Position numbers and translations under genes: made by a program
Origin: Faecalicatena fissicatena
Lineage (GTDB): Bacteria; Bacillota; Clostridia; Lachnospirales; Lachnospiraceae
Length of the DNA: 64,000 nt
Direction: 5' to 3'
Assembly (NCBI GenBank): GCA_001028025.1
Contig: LDAQ01000007.1
Location: 1-64,000 of the forward strand
The notes under the pieces: generated by a model
What the model was told of the DNA's origin: nothing
Database searches by the model: none
The model's input: only the letters and a program-made list of their open reading frames with translations
Part shown: piece after piece, positions 35,599-44,216 of the stretch
How the letters are laid out: every line of letters begins with the position of its first letter
Position numbering within the stretch: the stretch's first letter is position 1

Positions 35599-35758
35599 GG
35601 GTATTTCTGTTGACTCAATAAATAAAATCTACTAAAATAAAGTGAAATAATAGTTTTTAATTACTAAATGAAAGCGCAATAAAGGGTACAGTATTAAACA
35701 ACATAGGAATACTTTACTATTTATGTGATGCCAAAATAGTGCCTATCCATACCATGCT

Positions 35759-35826
35759 AAAGTAACTTGCATTAAGTTACTTTGAAGAAGGCCCATATAA
35801 CTTTCGCGCTTAGAGCAAAGCGAAAG
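35759..35826 (+). promoter_or_regulatory. Two leader hairpins before the AraC gene, one masking its ribosome binding site
   Basis: AAAGTAACTT (35759-35768) pairs with AAGTTACTTT (35774-35783). CTTTCGC (35801-35807) pairs with GCGAAAG (35820-35826), and the AAAGGAG at 35823-35829 is partly inside this stem. It could limit translation of the regulator until a signal opens it. Confidence 0.4.
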
Positions 35827-35841
35827 GAGTGGATCAAAAAA

Positions 35842-36753
35842 ATGAACAATAAAATAGATGCATTTGATGTACTTCAGGAACAGGTAAATTATAAATTTAA
35901 AGACTTTCCCATTGCTATTTTTTGTGATGTGTTTGATGCTTTTGTTGACAATTCCTTCTTTTGTCATTGGCATGAAGAAGTCGAACTGGCAGTAGTGCTG
36001 CATGGAACTGTAGAATATTTATTGAATCAAGTCCCTTATATCGTGAAAGAAGGAAATGGAATTTTTATTGGACCAAGGGTACTTCATTCTGCGAAACAGA
36101 TCGTTAAAGGTTCTGTTGTTTTTAATATTTTGTTTCCGAACAGAATTCTGAGCCAGATGTTTTATAATTTTGCCCTTCATAAATATACATCACAGACATC
36201 GGATTGGTTTAATAGGGGATGTCTTTTAAACAAAAGCGTACCCGAAAAAAATGAAATTCTAAATAGTTTAAAAAAGATTAAGGAATCTACTCTGAGCAAT
36301 ACCTGTGAGCTGATCCAGGCGGAGGCTATTCTTCATATCTGGCAGTATCTCCCGAATCTTTTCACGAGTTTTCCGGTTATCTCGCCGGTTTCTCTATCAA
36401 TTCGTGAAGAAAGAATGCGTAATATGATTTTGTATATCCACGATAATTACATGTACCCTATTACAGCAACTTCCATTGCGGCCTCAGCAAACATCAGCCG
36501 CAGTGAGTGTTTCCGCTGTTTTTCTATTTTTGGAAAAACTTCTCCTATTGATTATTTAAATACATACCGTCTGCATATTGCAGCAAGAAAATTATTAGAG
36601 TCAAGTGAATCTGTTTCAAATATCAGCAACTCTTGTGGGTTCAGCAGTACTAGTTACTTCAGTAAATTTTTTAAAAATAATTATGGGGTTTCTCCATTAG
36701 CTTTTAGAAAACAAAGCGGAAATATTGTCCATCTGAACATGAACGAAGGCTGA
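35842..36753 (+). CDS. AraC-family transcriptional regulator
   Basis: A 303-aa AraC-type protein. The N-terminal cupin region (about 10-120) has SFFCHWHEEVELAVVLHG and GNGIFIGPRVLHSAK. The C-terminal helix-turn-helix domain (about 195-290) has PITATSIAASANISRSECFR and ESVSNISNSCGFSSTSYFSKFF by key residues. The ATG at 35842 is preferred over 35782 because AAAGGAG lies 12 bases upstream and it gives the usual N-terminus. It stands just ahead of the response-regulator/kinase operon and likely senses a sugar or related ligand for these transport genes. Confidence 0.9.
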   Translation: MNNKIDAFDVLQEQVNYKFKDFPIAIFCDVFDAFVDNSFFCHWHEEVELAVVLHGTVEYLLNQVPYIVKEGNGIFIGPRVLHSAKQIVKGSVVFNILFPNRILSQMFYNFALHKYTSQTSDWFNRGCLLNKSVPEKNEILNSLKKIKESTLSNTCELIQAEAILHIWQYLPNLFTSFPVISPVSLSIREERMRNMILYIHDNYMYPITATSIAASANISRSECFRCFSIFGKTSPIDYLNTYRLHIAARKLLESSESVSNISNSCGFSSTSYFSKFFKNNYGVSPLAFRKQSGNIVHLNMNEG

Positions 36754-36857
36754 CAAATTCTATAAGTGGATGTAATAGAATTTGTTTTGGAGGACAGATT
36801 CTTTTCGCGGCATATTGGGACATACATAAACGATACGGTTGCAAAGAGGTACATAAG

Positions 36858-38465
36858 ATGTTTAAGGTAATGATAGTGGATGACGAGCTTTATATTTGTG
36901 AAATGATCAAAAGGCTTATAGATTGGGAAAACCTTGCCCTCTCTTGTGTAGGTGAGGCGGATAACGGAAGGCAGGCCATTGAGAAGATTAGGAAACTTAA
37001 GCCGGATATTGTGTTAACAGATATCCGTATGCCCAGTGTTGATGGTTTGGAAATGGTACGCCAGATGAGAGAAGAATTTCCTGCTTGTTTTTTTGTTCTT
37101 TTTAGTGGGCACAAAGATTTTGATTATGCCTACAGCGCTATTAAATATGGAGTAGAGGATTATCTCTTAAAGCCGATTAACCGGGGAAAATTGAACAGGG
37201 TCCTTGCCAGAATTACAGCAAAGCTGACACAGAGGTCAGAGGATAAACAGGAAAAGCTGAAAAGAACGGAACAACTGGAATATACTTTGGAACGCCTGAA
37301 ATCTATGTTCGTGGATCAGATTCTGGAAGGAAAACTGAAAATAAATACGATTGACGAATTTAACAGAGAGTGTCGGTGTCATTATTGTGGAGATTATATT
37401 CAGGTATTAGCGGTAAAGCTGGATGTGGTAAACTGGCGGTATCCACAGGAAAATCCGGTTCGGGAAAAATGTTTTGTCAATGAAAAGATTGGTGATGAGG
37501 CGTTGGATTTTCTGGAAAAGAAGGGGATATATGCGGAAAAGTTTACATGCGGGGAACTACTATATTTAGTTATCGAAATAAAAGAGGGGCAGAGCCCAGA
37601 GATATATAAGATGATGTTTAGAGAAATTGACATATCTATGGAGAGATATCCTACGTATTCTGTGTCAGTTGGGATAGGGGTCAAGGCAAGAGTCCCAGAT
37701 GCCTTTATGTATGCATTTGATACGGCAAGAGCGACGGTTTATAAAAGATTAAGAGATGGGACGGACAAATTATTGTCATTGGATAGCGGATGGGATCAGG
37801 GGAGATATGTGTATCCCGCAGATAAATATATAGACGAATTTAAGTCTATTGTGGAAATCTGCAGCGAGATAGAGATGGAGGCCTGGATAGAAAAACAAAT
37901 GGAAGAGATGCTGAGTGAAGAAAACAGCAGCTATGGTTTACTCGTAACACTGAGGACTTGCCTGGAACAGATGTTGTATTGCTTCTATGAGAAATCTGGA
38001 GGAGAACTGCAGATTTCCGCAGATCAAATTAAAAAATTAGGAGATGCAGTATTTGAATATACGAATGAAGCATGGTTGCTTAGATTTGCCAAAAATACAA
38101 TTCTGGAATATTTTGAAAAGTATCTGGAGTTTAAAAGAATGAGGGCAGTGCGTCCGATCCGGGAAGCGAAAAAGTATATAAACATACATTATCAGGAAAA
38201 TATCACTTTGGAACTTTTAGCGGAAAAGATTTATTTAAATCCAATTTATTTTAGTACGATGTTTAAAAAGGAGGAAGGGATAAATTTCAGCAATTATCTA
38301 CTGATGGTGAGGATAGAAAATGCAAAGAGGTTGCTTGGAAATCAGGTATATACGATTGCCCAGGTAGCCGAACTTGTTGGATATAAGGATTATAAGCATT
38401 TTAGCAAAGTCTTTAAGAAAAACGTAGGTATCACACCTAATGAATTCAGGAAGTTAAACTATTAA
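36858..38465 (+). CDS. YesN-type response regulator with AraC DNA-binding domain
   Basis: A 535-aa regulator. The receiver domain (1-125) has D8/D9 and phospho-acceptor D55 in VLTDIRMPS, with YLLKPI following. A long middle region (about 130-425) is the usual linker for this family. The C-terminal AraC HTH (about 435-533) has ITLELLAEKIYLNPIYFST and YTIAQVAELVGYKDYKHFSK by key residues. The kinase gene starts 1 base after its stop. With the kinase it forms a YesMN-type pair that normally controls carbohydrate transport operons. Confidence 0.95.
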   Translation: MFKVMIVDDELYICEMIKRLIDWENLALSCVGEADNGRQAIEKIRKLKPDIVLTDIRMPSVDGLEMVRQMREEFPACFFVLFSGHKDFDYAYSAIKYGVEDYLLKPINRGKLNRVLARITAKLTQRSEDKQEKLKRTEQLEYTLERLKSMFVDQILEGKLKINTIDEFNRECRCHYCGDYIQVLAVKLDVVNWRYPQENPVREKCFVNEKIGDEALDFLEKKGIYAEKFTCGELLYLVIEIKEGQSPEIYKMMFREIDISMERYPTYSVSVGIGVKARVPDAFMYAFDTARATVYKRLRDGTDKLLSLDSGWDQGRYVYPADKYIDEFKSIVEICSEIEMEAWIEKQMEEMLSEENSSYGLLVTLRTCLEQMLYCFYEKSGGELQISADQIKKLGDAVFEYTNEAWLLRFAKNTILEYFEKYLEFKRMRAVRPIREAKKYINIHYQENITLELLAEKIYLNPIYFSTMFKKEEGINFSNYLLMVRIENAKRLLGNQVYTIAQVAELVGYKDYKHFSKVFKKNVGITPNEFRKLNY

Positions 38466-38466
38466 T

Positions 38467-39519
38467 ATGGGAAAAATGAAAGAGTTTCTGAAAAATACTT
38501 TGTCAAATGAAAAGAGAAACTGGAGATTGTACCGGATTGGCATATTGTTTACAGCGGGTGTGGGAACATGTTTTGCTGTAGCAGAGCCTTTTTTTTTATT
38601 GGATATAGACGGGAATAAACGATATGTAGCACAAGCGGTGAGTTTGATATGCCTTTTTATTTTGTCTGGGATTGCTTTGATATTCTTGAATGTTTTAAAA
38701 GAGATAAACTGTGTTCTGAGACAGATGCAAAGACCGATGCAGATACGGCTGTGGACAGAAATAAAACCGGGGGGAAGCCGGTTGGGAAATGAACTTTATG
38801 AAATGCTGGACGGATACAGGGAGGCAAGCGATAAAAATCATGCAGTGGAACTTTTGGCAAAGCAGGCGGAACTGGATGCTTTACAAAGCCAGATCAATCC
38901 ACATTTTCTATATAATACACTTGAATCTATCCGGGGACGCGCTCTAGTGGAGAATTGTGAGGTTGTGGCAGAAATGGCAGAAGCACTGTCGGCGCTGTTC
39001 CGTTACAGCATCAGCCGGAAAGGGGATCTTGTAACGCTGGAGGAAGAACTGTGCAATTTGGACAATTATTTTCTGATTCAGCGGCACCGGTTCCATAATA
39101 AATTTGAGGTGCATTATATTATAGAAGATTCAGTGCTGCTTTCAGCTCTTCTGCCCAGAATGTCTATCCAGCCGTTGGTAGAAAATGCTATTTACCATGG
39201 ATTAGAAACAAAAGTAGGGGGAGGGCTTGTGTTTGTTGAAATAACTGAATACCAAAGGCGGATAGAAATCGCTATAAAGGACAACGGGTCTGGAATTACG
39301 GATGAAAGATTGAGACAATTGAATCTTTGGCTTGCTCAGGGCAGAATGCCCAAAGAGATGGGTGAGGAACAGATTGGGATTGCCCTGCTGAATGTGAATA
39401 AACGGATTGCTCTTTATTTTGGCGAAATGTATGGATTGAGGGTTTATAGCACTTTGGGGTATGGGACTGATGTAAGGCTTGCAATACCAAAGGGAGTGAA
39501 GGAAACGGGTGAAGCATGA
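38467..39519 (+). CDS. YesM/LytS-type sensor histidine kinase lacking an outside sensor domain
   Basis: A 350-aa kinase. Two membrane segments (about 22-44 and 55-76) are separated by only about 10 residues, whereas ordinary YesM kinases have a large extracellular dCache domain there. The dimerisation region contains QINPHFLYNTLESIRG with phospho-acceptor H146. ATP-binding motifs include QPLVENAIYHGLE and IKDNGSGI. With no sensor loop it probably reads its signal through a partner. Its stop overlaps the start of the degenerate ATPase gene by 4 bases, making that protein the best partner candidate. Confidence 0.93.
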   Translation: MGKMKEFLKNTLSNEKRNWRLYRIGILFTAGVGTCFAVAEPFFLLDIDGNKRYVAQAVSLICLFILSGIALIFLNVLKEINCVLRQMQRPMQIRLWTEIKPGGSRLGNELYEMLDGYREASDKNHAVELLAKQAELDALQSQINPHFLYNTLESIRGRALVENCEVVAEMAEALSALFRYSISRKGDLVTLEEELCNLDNYFLIQRHRFHNKFEVHYIIEDSVLLSALLPRMSIQPLVENAIYHGLETKVGGGLVFVEITEYQRRIEIAIKDNGSGITDERLRQLNLWLAQGRMPKEMGEEQIGIALLNVNKRIALYFGEMYGLRVYSTLGYGTDVRLAIPKGVKETGEA

Positions 39520-40952
39520 AAAAAGAAGCTTTGCGTATGGAGCATGTGTCGTGCAGAGGCGGTGTGTATGAGTTATATTCTTGCAGCTTGTCTGTGCTGC
39601 AGGGAGAAATTGTGGGAGTAATCGGACTGCGCAATTCTGGGATTTCGGAAATGTTCAAAATTTTGTCCGGGAAAGATGTGTATCAAGGTGGAAGTATATA
39701 TCTGGAGGAAAGGTTGATGCGCCCTTATGCGTTTACACATCCGGAATTGTTAGGGGTTGCAGTCATTCATTGCAGTTCTGCTTTGAATCAGGAACTCACA
39801 GTTGCAGAGAATATCATATTAATAAACCATTTGAAGAAAAAAGTTGGATTACTGAGGGAGCGCGTCATGAATGAGCAGGTAAGCCACCTGCTGCATTCTC
39901 TTGGCATTGAAATACCCGTGCATATAAAGGCGAGAGGGCTGACATTGGCTCAACAGCATATGATCCTGATTGCACGGGCTGTTTACGAAGGGGATAGAAT
40001 TATTTTGCTGGAGAACATCCAACGGCAGTATTCGCGGTGCGAAATAGACATGCTTGGATGGTTGATACGCAGGACAGCGAGACGGGGAATATCTTATGTC
40101 TGTAAATACTATCATGACAGCTATATGTTGAAATATATGGATAAGTTGACATTTCTTCGGGGAGGAGTAACGGCAGGAGAGTATGAACAGAAATATTTTA
40201 CCGATATGGGATCTGTCCGAGATATGTTGGGACAGCCGAAGAATATTGTTCCGGAAAATGCTAATTGGGTTTCAGGAAAAGAAATTCTCCGTGTGAAGAA
40301 TCTTTGTACGGTTAGTAATAATGTTCCAGTTGATTTCTCTATTTGTGAAGGGGAAACAGTGGTTCTTCTGGACGAAAAGGGTAAACGGGGGAATGAGATT
40401 ACCAGTATATTGTCTGGGAAAGACGCCAGTTTCTATCTTTCTGGAAAGATTTACGTAGATCAGCAAGCGGTTCCCATTACTTTCAAAAAATATTTTATGA
40501 AAAAATGGACTGCTTTTATGCCGGAAAATGCGGCTAAAATAGGGCTGCTTGAAAACATGACAATTTTAGATAACGTGTTGCTGATGAAATTGGCAGCAGG
40601 ACAGTGGGGATTCCGATATATAAGGAAGCGCATCTCTATGTTTACAGCAAAGGAATTTCTTGCGACTCTGCCGGAAAAATCCAGAATAAAATATGATGTT
40701 GATATAAAGGTAAGAGAGCTGGATGAAAAAGAGCGATATGAGTTGCTGTTTTATATAAATCTGAAGAACCATCCCCGGCTATTTATTATGGAAAATCCAC
40801 TTGCTTACAGTGATGAAGCGACAAGGGCTCTGCTTAGTTGTAAAATTCTGGAGCTAAATAAAATAGGGATTGGAGTGTTGTTGGAGACAAATGATATGTC
40901 CAGCATTCCTGAGATAAAGTGTAAAATCTTAAAATTACATCCTTCCTTCTAA
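39516..40952 (+). CDS. Degenerate tandem ABC ATPase (RbsA-like), probably catalytically dead
   Basis: A 478-aa protein with the two-domain layout of RbsA/MglA ATPases, but with active-site motifs lost in both halves. The first Walker A reads GLRNSGIS with I43 in place of the essential lysine (compare GENGAGKS at 42702). Q-loop glutamine is replaced (VIHCSSALNQ). Signature LSGGQ is LTLAQQH. Walker B LDEPT is LLENIQ, and the switch His is replaced (YVCKYYHD). In the second half LSGGNQQK is LDEKERYE and Walker B is FIMENP. The frame is intact, with a 4-base overlap to the kinase gene, so it is not a decaying pseudogene. It probably is a signalling partner of the kinase. Confidence 0.85.
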   Translation: MKKEALRMEHVSCRGGVYELYSCSLSVLQGEIVGVIGLRNSGISEMFKILSGKDVYQGGSIYLEERLMRPYAFTHPELLGVAVIHCSSALNQELTVAENIILINHLKKKVGLLRERVMNEQVSHLLHSLGIEIPVHIKARGLTLAQQHMILIARAVYEGDRIILLENIQRQYSRCEIDMLGWLIRRTARRGISYVCKYYHDSYMLKYMDKLTFLRGGVTAGEYEQKYFTDMGSVRDMLGQPKNIVPENANWVSGKEILRVKNLCTVSNNVPVDFSICEGETVVLLDEKGKRGNEITSILSGKDASFYLSGKIYVDQQAVPITFKKYFMKKWTAFMPENAAKIGLLENMTILDNVLLMKLAAGQWGFRYIRKRISMFTAKEFLATLPEKSRIKYDVDIKVRELDEKERYELLFYINLKNHPRLFIMENPLAYSDEATRALLSCKILELNKIGIGVLLETNDMSSIPEIKCKILKLHPSF

Positions 40953-41014
40953 AAACCAGGGATAACGGACATAAAGTTAAAGTTATAAGCTTGGTTTTTA
41001 AGAGGGATAGGAAT

Positions 41015-41057
41015 AAAGGTTGGAATCCTTGGTGTGGGAAGGATTCCAACCTTTTAT
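41015..41057 (+). terminator. Terminator after the degenerate ATPase gene
   Basis: AAAGGTTGGAATCCTT (41015-41030) pairs perfectly with AAGGATTCCAACCTTT (41039-41054) around GGTGTGGG. The following T run is short, but the stem is very strong. It separates the signalling genes from the importer operon. Confidence 0.75.
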
Positions 41058-41210
41058 AGTGTTCTGGAGAGCGTACGGCAATAAGAATATGCGCCATTTT
41101 GGCAATCTTGGTAAGGACAGTTCTGGAATGTCAGAAAAGAAATATATGGTTATTTGAAAATATGAAAATAAGATGTAAAAATCTTCACCCTAATTCTAAA
41201 TATGGAGGGA

Positions 41211-41239
41211 TTGCGACATATAGATGTAAAATATATAAT
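41211..41239 (+). promoter_or_regulatory. Probable promoter of the first RbsABC importer operon
   Basis: TTGCGA at 41211-41216 and TATAAT at 41234-41239 have a 17-base spacer. The start codon of the receptor gene is 53 bases further on. Likely controlled by the upstream YesMN-type pair. Confidence 0.5.
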
Positions 41240-41291
41240 ATTAAAATAATCATACTAAAAATAAAAAAAAGAGGAAAATGAGGAGTAAAAA

Positions 41292-42674
41292 ATGAAAAAA
41301 AGCAAAAAAATCATTTCTTTGTTGGTGGCTGTGTCACTTCTTACAACGATGGTGCCAGGCTGTGGCTGTGGTTCGGCAGAAAAATCAGCTAAGGTCGCTG
41401 CGGATACGGAAGTGGGAGGTGACGGTGTAGTGGGAGTGGATGATACCGCGCTTGCAGAGCAATTAATTGAAGCGGCGAAGAATCCATTGTATGCTGATTT
41501 TTGTATAAACGATCCAACTTGTACAAATGGTATTCTTCCTCCTGTGTACGATTCCAGAGCAGGTATCGACAAGGCGGTTCCGGAGGATGCAGGTTCTTAT
41601 ACACCGGATAAAGTTAAAATAGGATATCAGATTTATATGTATGACAATGACTGGTTTACGGAAATAGCTGAGGGAGCCAAGGCAGCCGCGGAGGACTACG
41701 GTGTAGAACTGGTTATCGTCAGTGCGGAAGGTACAGACGAGGGATGCCTGCGTGCAGTGGAAAACCTGGTTACTCAAGGGTGTCAGGGAATTCTTCTCAA
41801 TGCGGTATCCTTGGATGTAAATAATAAGTTGGCTAATATGTGTACAGAGGCAGGAGTTATGAGCGTAGGGGCGGGAATCATGGTAGGAGCTGAAACGGGC
41901 GTACTGACTTCTTGTACCACCAACAATTTCGGGTCTGCAATGTCCTGTGGAGATCTTCTTGCACAAAAGCTGTCCGGAGAGCATATAAAAGCGGCTTGTT
42001 CCCTGTCTTACTGGGGCGAGACAAACGCAGAAAGCCGCATGGCTGGATTTGTTGCGGGAGTATTTACCTATCGGAATGAGGAAATGAATCTAGGTTACAC
42101 CGAGACAGAGTGCAAAGTAAAGGCAGTGGAGTTTTGGGAGGAGGTCCGTAAAAACGGAAGTGCATCCTCGGAAGAATTTGATTTTGAAATTTGCTCTGTG
42201 GGGGAATCTAACAATACAGAGGAGGGGGGACAAAAAACAGCAGAAAACGCGTTTACGGCTCACCATGATATTAATGCGTTCTTCGCAAACAATGATTTTG
42301 AAGGTGTAGGTGTCACAAATGGCGCAAGAAACATGAACATTACTCTGGGCGAGGGTGGATGCTGGGTTGTATCAGCTAACGATGGATATATTAAAGCACT
42401 TGACATGATCAAGGACGGAGAATATCTAACTACCTGCGATGGGGGGTCCTATGCAAATGGCTATACAGCAGTGGCGCTCTTATGCGATGTTCTGCTGAAT
42501 GGGTATGACGCAAATGACTTGACTCCTTTGACCTGTTCCGCTTATGAACCGATTACGAATGAGAACATGGATAAATATTACATTGCGGGTGCAGTTCTTT
42601 CGAGAGGAATGCCAAGCGAGACACAAAGTATTTCCAAGTATAACAAGGAGCAGGCAGAAGCAATTTCCAATTAG
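41292..42674 (+). CDS. Sugar ABC transporter substrate-binding lipoprotein
   Basis: A 460-aa RbsB/MglB-like receptor. The signal peptide ends in MVPGC with a cluster of cysteines and glycines (GCGCG) around the lipobox. A poorly conserved stretch of about 90 residues follows, including two cysteines in FCINDPTC, before the binding fold begins near residue 105 with VKIGYQIYMYDNDWFTEIAEG. The C-terminal end GYTAVALLCDVLLNG fits the family. At 460 residues it is longer than usual receptors (about 330) because of the N-terminal extension. It heads an operon with its ATPase and permease. Confidence 0.92.
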   Translation: MKKSKKIISLLVAVSLLTTMVPGCGCGSAEKSAKVAADTEVGGDGVVGVDDTALAEQLIEAAKNPLYADFCINDPTCTNGILPPVYDSRAGIDKAVPEDAGSYTPDKVKIGYQIYMYDNDWFTEIAEGAKAAAEDYGVELVIVSAEGTDEGCLRAVENLVTQGCQGILLNAVSLDVNNKLANMCTEAGVMSVGAGIMVGAETGVLTSCTTNNFGSAMSCGDLLAQKLSGEHIKAACSLSYWGETNAESRMAGFVAGVFTYRNEEMNLGYTETECKVKAVEFWEEVRKNGSASSEEFDFEICSVGESNNTEEGGQKTAENAFTAHHDINAFFANNDFEGVGVTNGARNMNITLGEGGCWVVSANDGYIKALDMIKDGEYLTTCDGGSYANGYTAVALLCDVLLNGYDANDLTPLTCSAYEPITNENMDKYYIAGAVLSRGMPSETQSISKYNKEQAEAISN

Positions 42675-42701
42675 CGGAAATTCTTTTGCAAGGTATATGT
42701 T

Positions 42702-44216
42702 ATGGAAAGAAGAAAAAAGAACAATGAAATCAAAGTGAAAATGACAGGAATTAAAAAGGTTTTTGCCGGCATAAGTGTATTGGATAACGTGGATTTTGAG
42801 CTGCGTAAAGGTGAAATTCATGCGCTGATGGGAGAAAATGGAGCGGGAAAATCCACTCTTATGAGAGTCCTCTCAGGGGTTTATCAGGCTGAAGAAGGAG
42901 AAATCTTCATCAATGGAGAGAAAAAGAATATGCGTTCGCCGAAGGATGGCATCGATAATGGTGTATCGGTTATCTGGCAGGAATTCTCACTCATGCCGGA
43001 TCTTAGTGTTGCGGAAAATATTTTGCTTGATGACCTGAATTCAGGGAAGAAAATTATCAACTGGCAAAAGTTTTATAAAAGGGCGAGAGCCATATTGGAT
43101 GATTTGGGTTACCAGAATATTAATGAAAGAGCAAGAATAGGAGAATTAAGTACATCGCAGCAGCAGGTGGTGGAAATCTGTAAAGCTCTGAGCAGAAAAG
43201 CAAACGTGCTCGTTCTGGACGAGCCAACTGCCCTTTTGGCTACGCAAGAGGTGAAGAAGTTGTTTGAAATTTTAAAGCAGTTAAAGGAACAAGGAAGTAG
43301 TATTGTTTATATTTCACATCGTTTGGATGAGATTTTTGAACTGTCGGACCGTATTACGGTCTTGAAGGACGGAATGTTGGCGGGCACAGTAAGCACAAAG
43401 GAAGTCGACGAGGAAAGCCTGATGCTCATGATGGTAGGCAGGAAACCCTCAGAGCTCTTTTCTGAAAGAGTTGCCAGGATTGGTGATGTGACCGTGAAAG
43501 CAGAAAAACTTTGCAGAGGGAAAAAGGTTAGAAATATCTCCTTTGAGGCTCGCAGCGGTGAAGTGCTGGGGATGTATGGGCTAGTTGGTGCGGGAAGGAC
43601 AGAGACAGTCCGCCTTTTGTTTGGTGCGGATAAGAAAGACGCTGGAGAAATCTACATAAATGGGGAAAAGGCGAAAATTGATTCACCCAAGGACGCTTTG
43701 CGCTATAAACTTGGTCTTCTGGCAGAAGACAGGAAGCATCAGGGAGTTCTTCTTGATATGGCAATCAGAATTACGTCAACGTTGAGCAGTCTGAAGGGTT
43801 ATACGAGCCGGTTCGGGAAAATTCTATTTGTAAAAGAGGCGGAAGCGGTGAAAAAAATATGCACCTCTTTGAACCTAAAATATAATAACATTAATCAACA
43901 TGTCTCAGAATTATCTGGGGGCAATCAGCAGAAGGTAGCCTTGTCCAAACTTCTACTTTCTGATTGTGAAATTCTTCTGTTAGATGAACCGACAAGAGGA
44001 GTTGATGTAGGGGCGAAGATTGAAATTTTTGGGCTCATTAATCAATTAGCTGAATCGGGAAAAACGCTGATTGTTATCTCGTCCGAAATGATGGAATTGA
44101 TTGGACTCTGTGACAGAGTAATCGTGATACATGAAGGCAAAGTTATGGCATCACTAGATAAAAAAGATATTACGGAAGAAAACTTGATTAAATATTCGAT
44201 GGGGGTAACAGTGTGA
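42702..44216 (+). CDS. Sugar ABC transporter ATPase, RbsA-like, tandem
   Basis: A 504-aa ATPase with two ABC domains. The first has Walker A GENGAGKST, Q loop VIWQEFSLMPDLSVAEN, signature LSTSQQQ, Walker B LVLDEPTALL and YISHRLDE. The second has GLVGAGRTE (degenerate Walker A, normal for the family), LSGGNQQK, LLLDEPTRGVDVGAK and the final SSE. It energises the adjacent permease. The start at 42702 has only a weak ribosome binding site; a later ATG at 42741 is possible. Its stop overlaps the permease start codon. Confidence 0.93.
   Translation: MERRKKNNEIKVKMTGIKKVFAGISVLDNVDFELRKGEIHALMGENGAGKSTLMRVLSGVYQAEEGEIFINGEKKNMRSPKDGIDNGVSVIWQEFSLMPDLSVAENILLDDLNSGKKIINWQKFYKRARAILDDLGYQNINERARIGELSTSQQQVVEICKALSRKANVLVLDEPTALLATQEVKKLFEILKQLKEQGSSIVYISHRLDEIFELSDRITVLKDGMLAGTVSTKEVDEESLMLMMVGRKPSELFSERVARIGDVTVKAEKLCRGKKVRNISFEARSGEVLGMYGLVGAGRTETVRLLFGADKKDAGEIYINGEKAKIDSPKDALRYKLGLLAEDRKHQGVLLDMAIRITSTLSSLKGYTSRFGKILFVKEAEAVKKICTSLNLKYNNINQHVSELSGGNQQKVALSKLLLSDCEILLLDEPTRGVDVGAKIEIFGLINQLAESGKTLIVISSEMMELIGLCDRVIVIHEGKVMASLDKKDITEENLIKYSMGVTV

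Larger units (their letters stand above)
35358..35841. other. Intergenic region with three hairpins
   Basis: No convincing gene is seen. It contains a long perfect hairpin at 35547-35598, a 10-bp hairpin at 35759-35783 and a 7-bp hairpin at 35801-35826 that covers the start of the AraC ribosome binding site. Short frames here have neither a good start site nor a recognisable product. Confidence 0.6.

Noticed and set aside
39516..40952. Frameshifted or decaying copy of an RbsA gene
   Set aside because: The frame is full length without stops, is translationally coupled to the kinase, and the motif losses are distributed across both halves as in a maintained variant.
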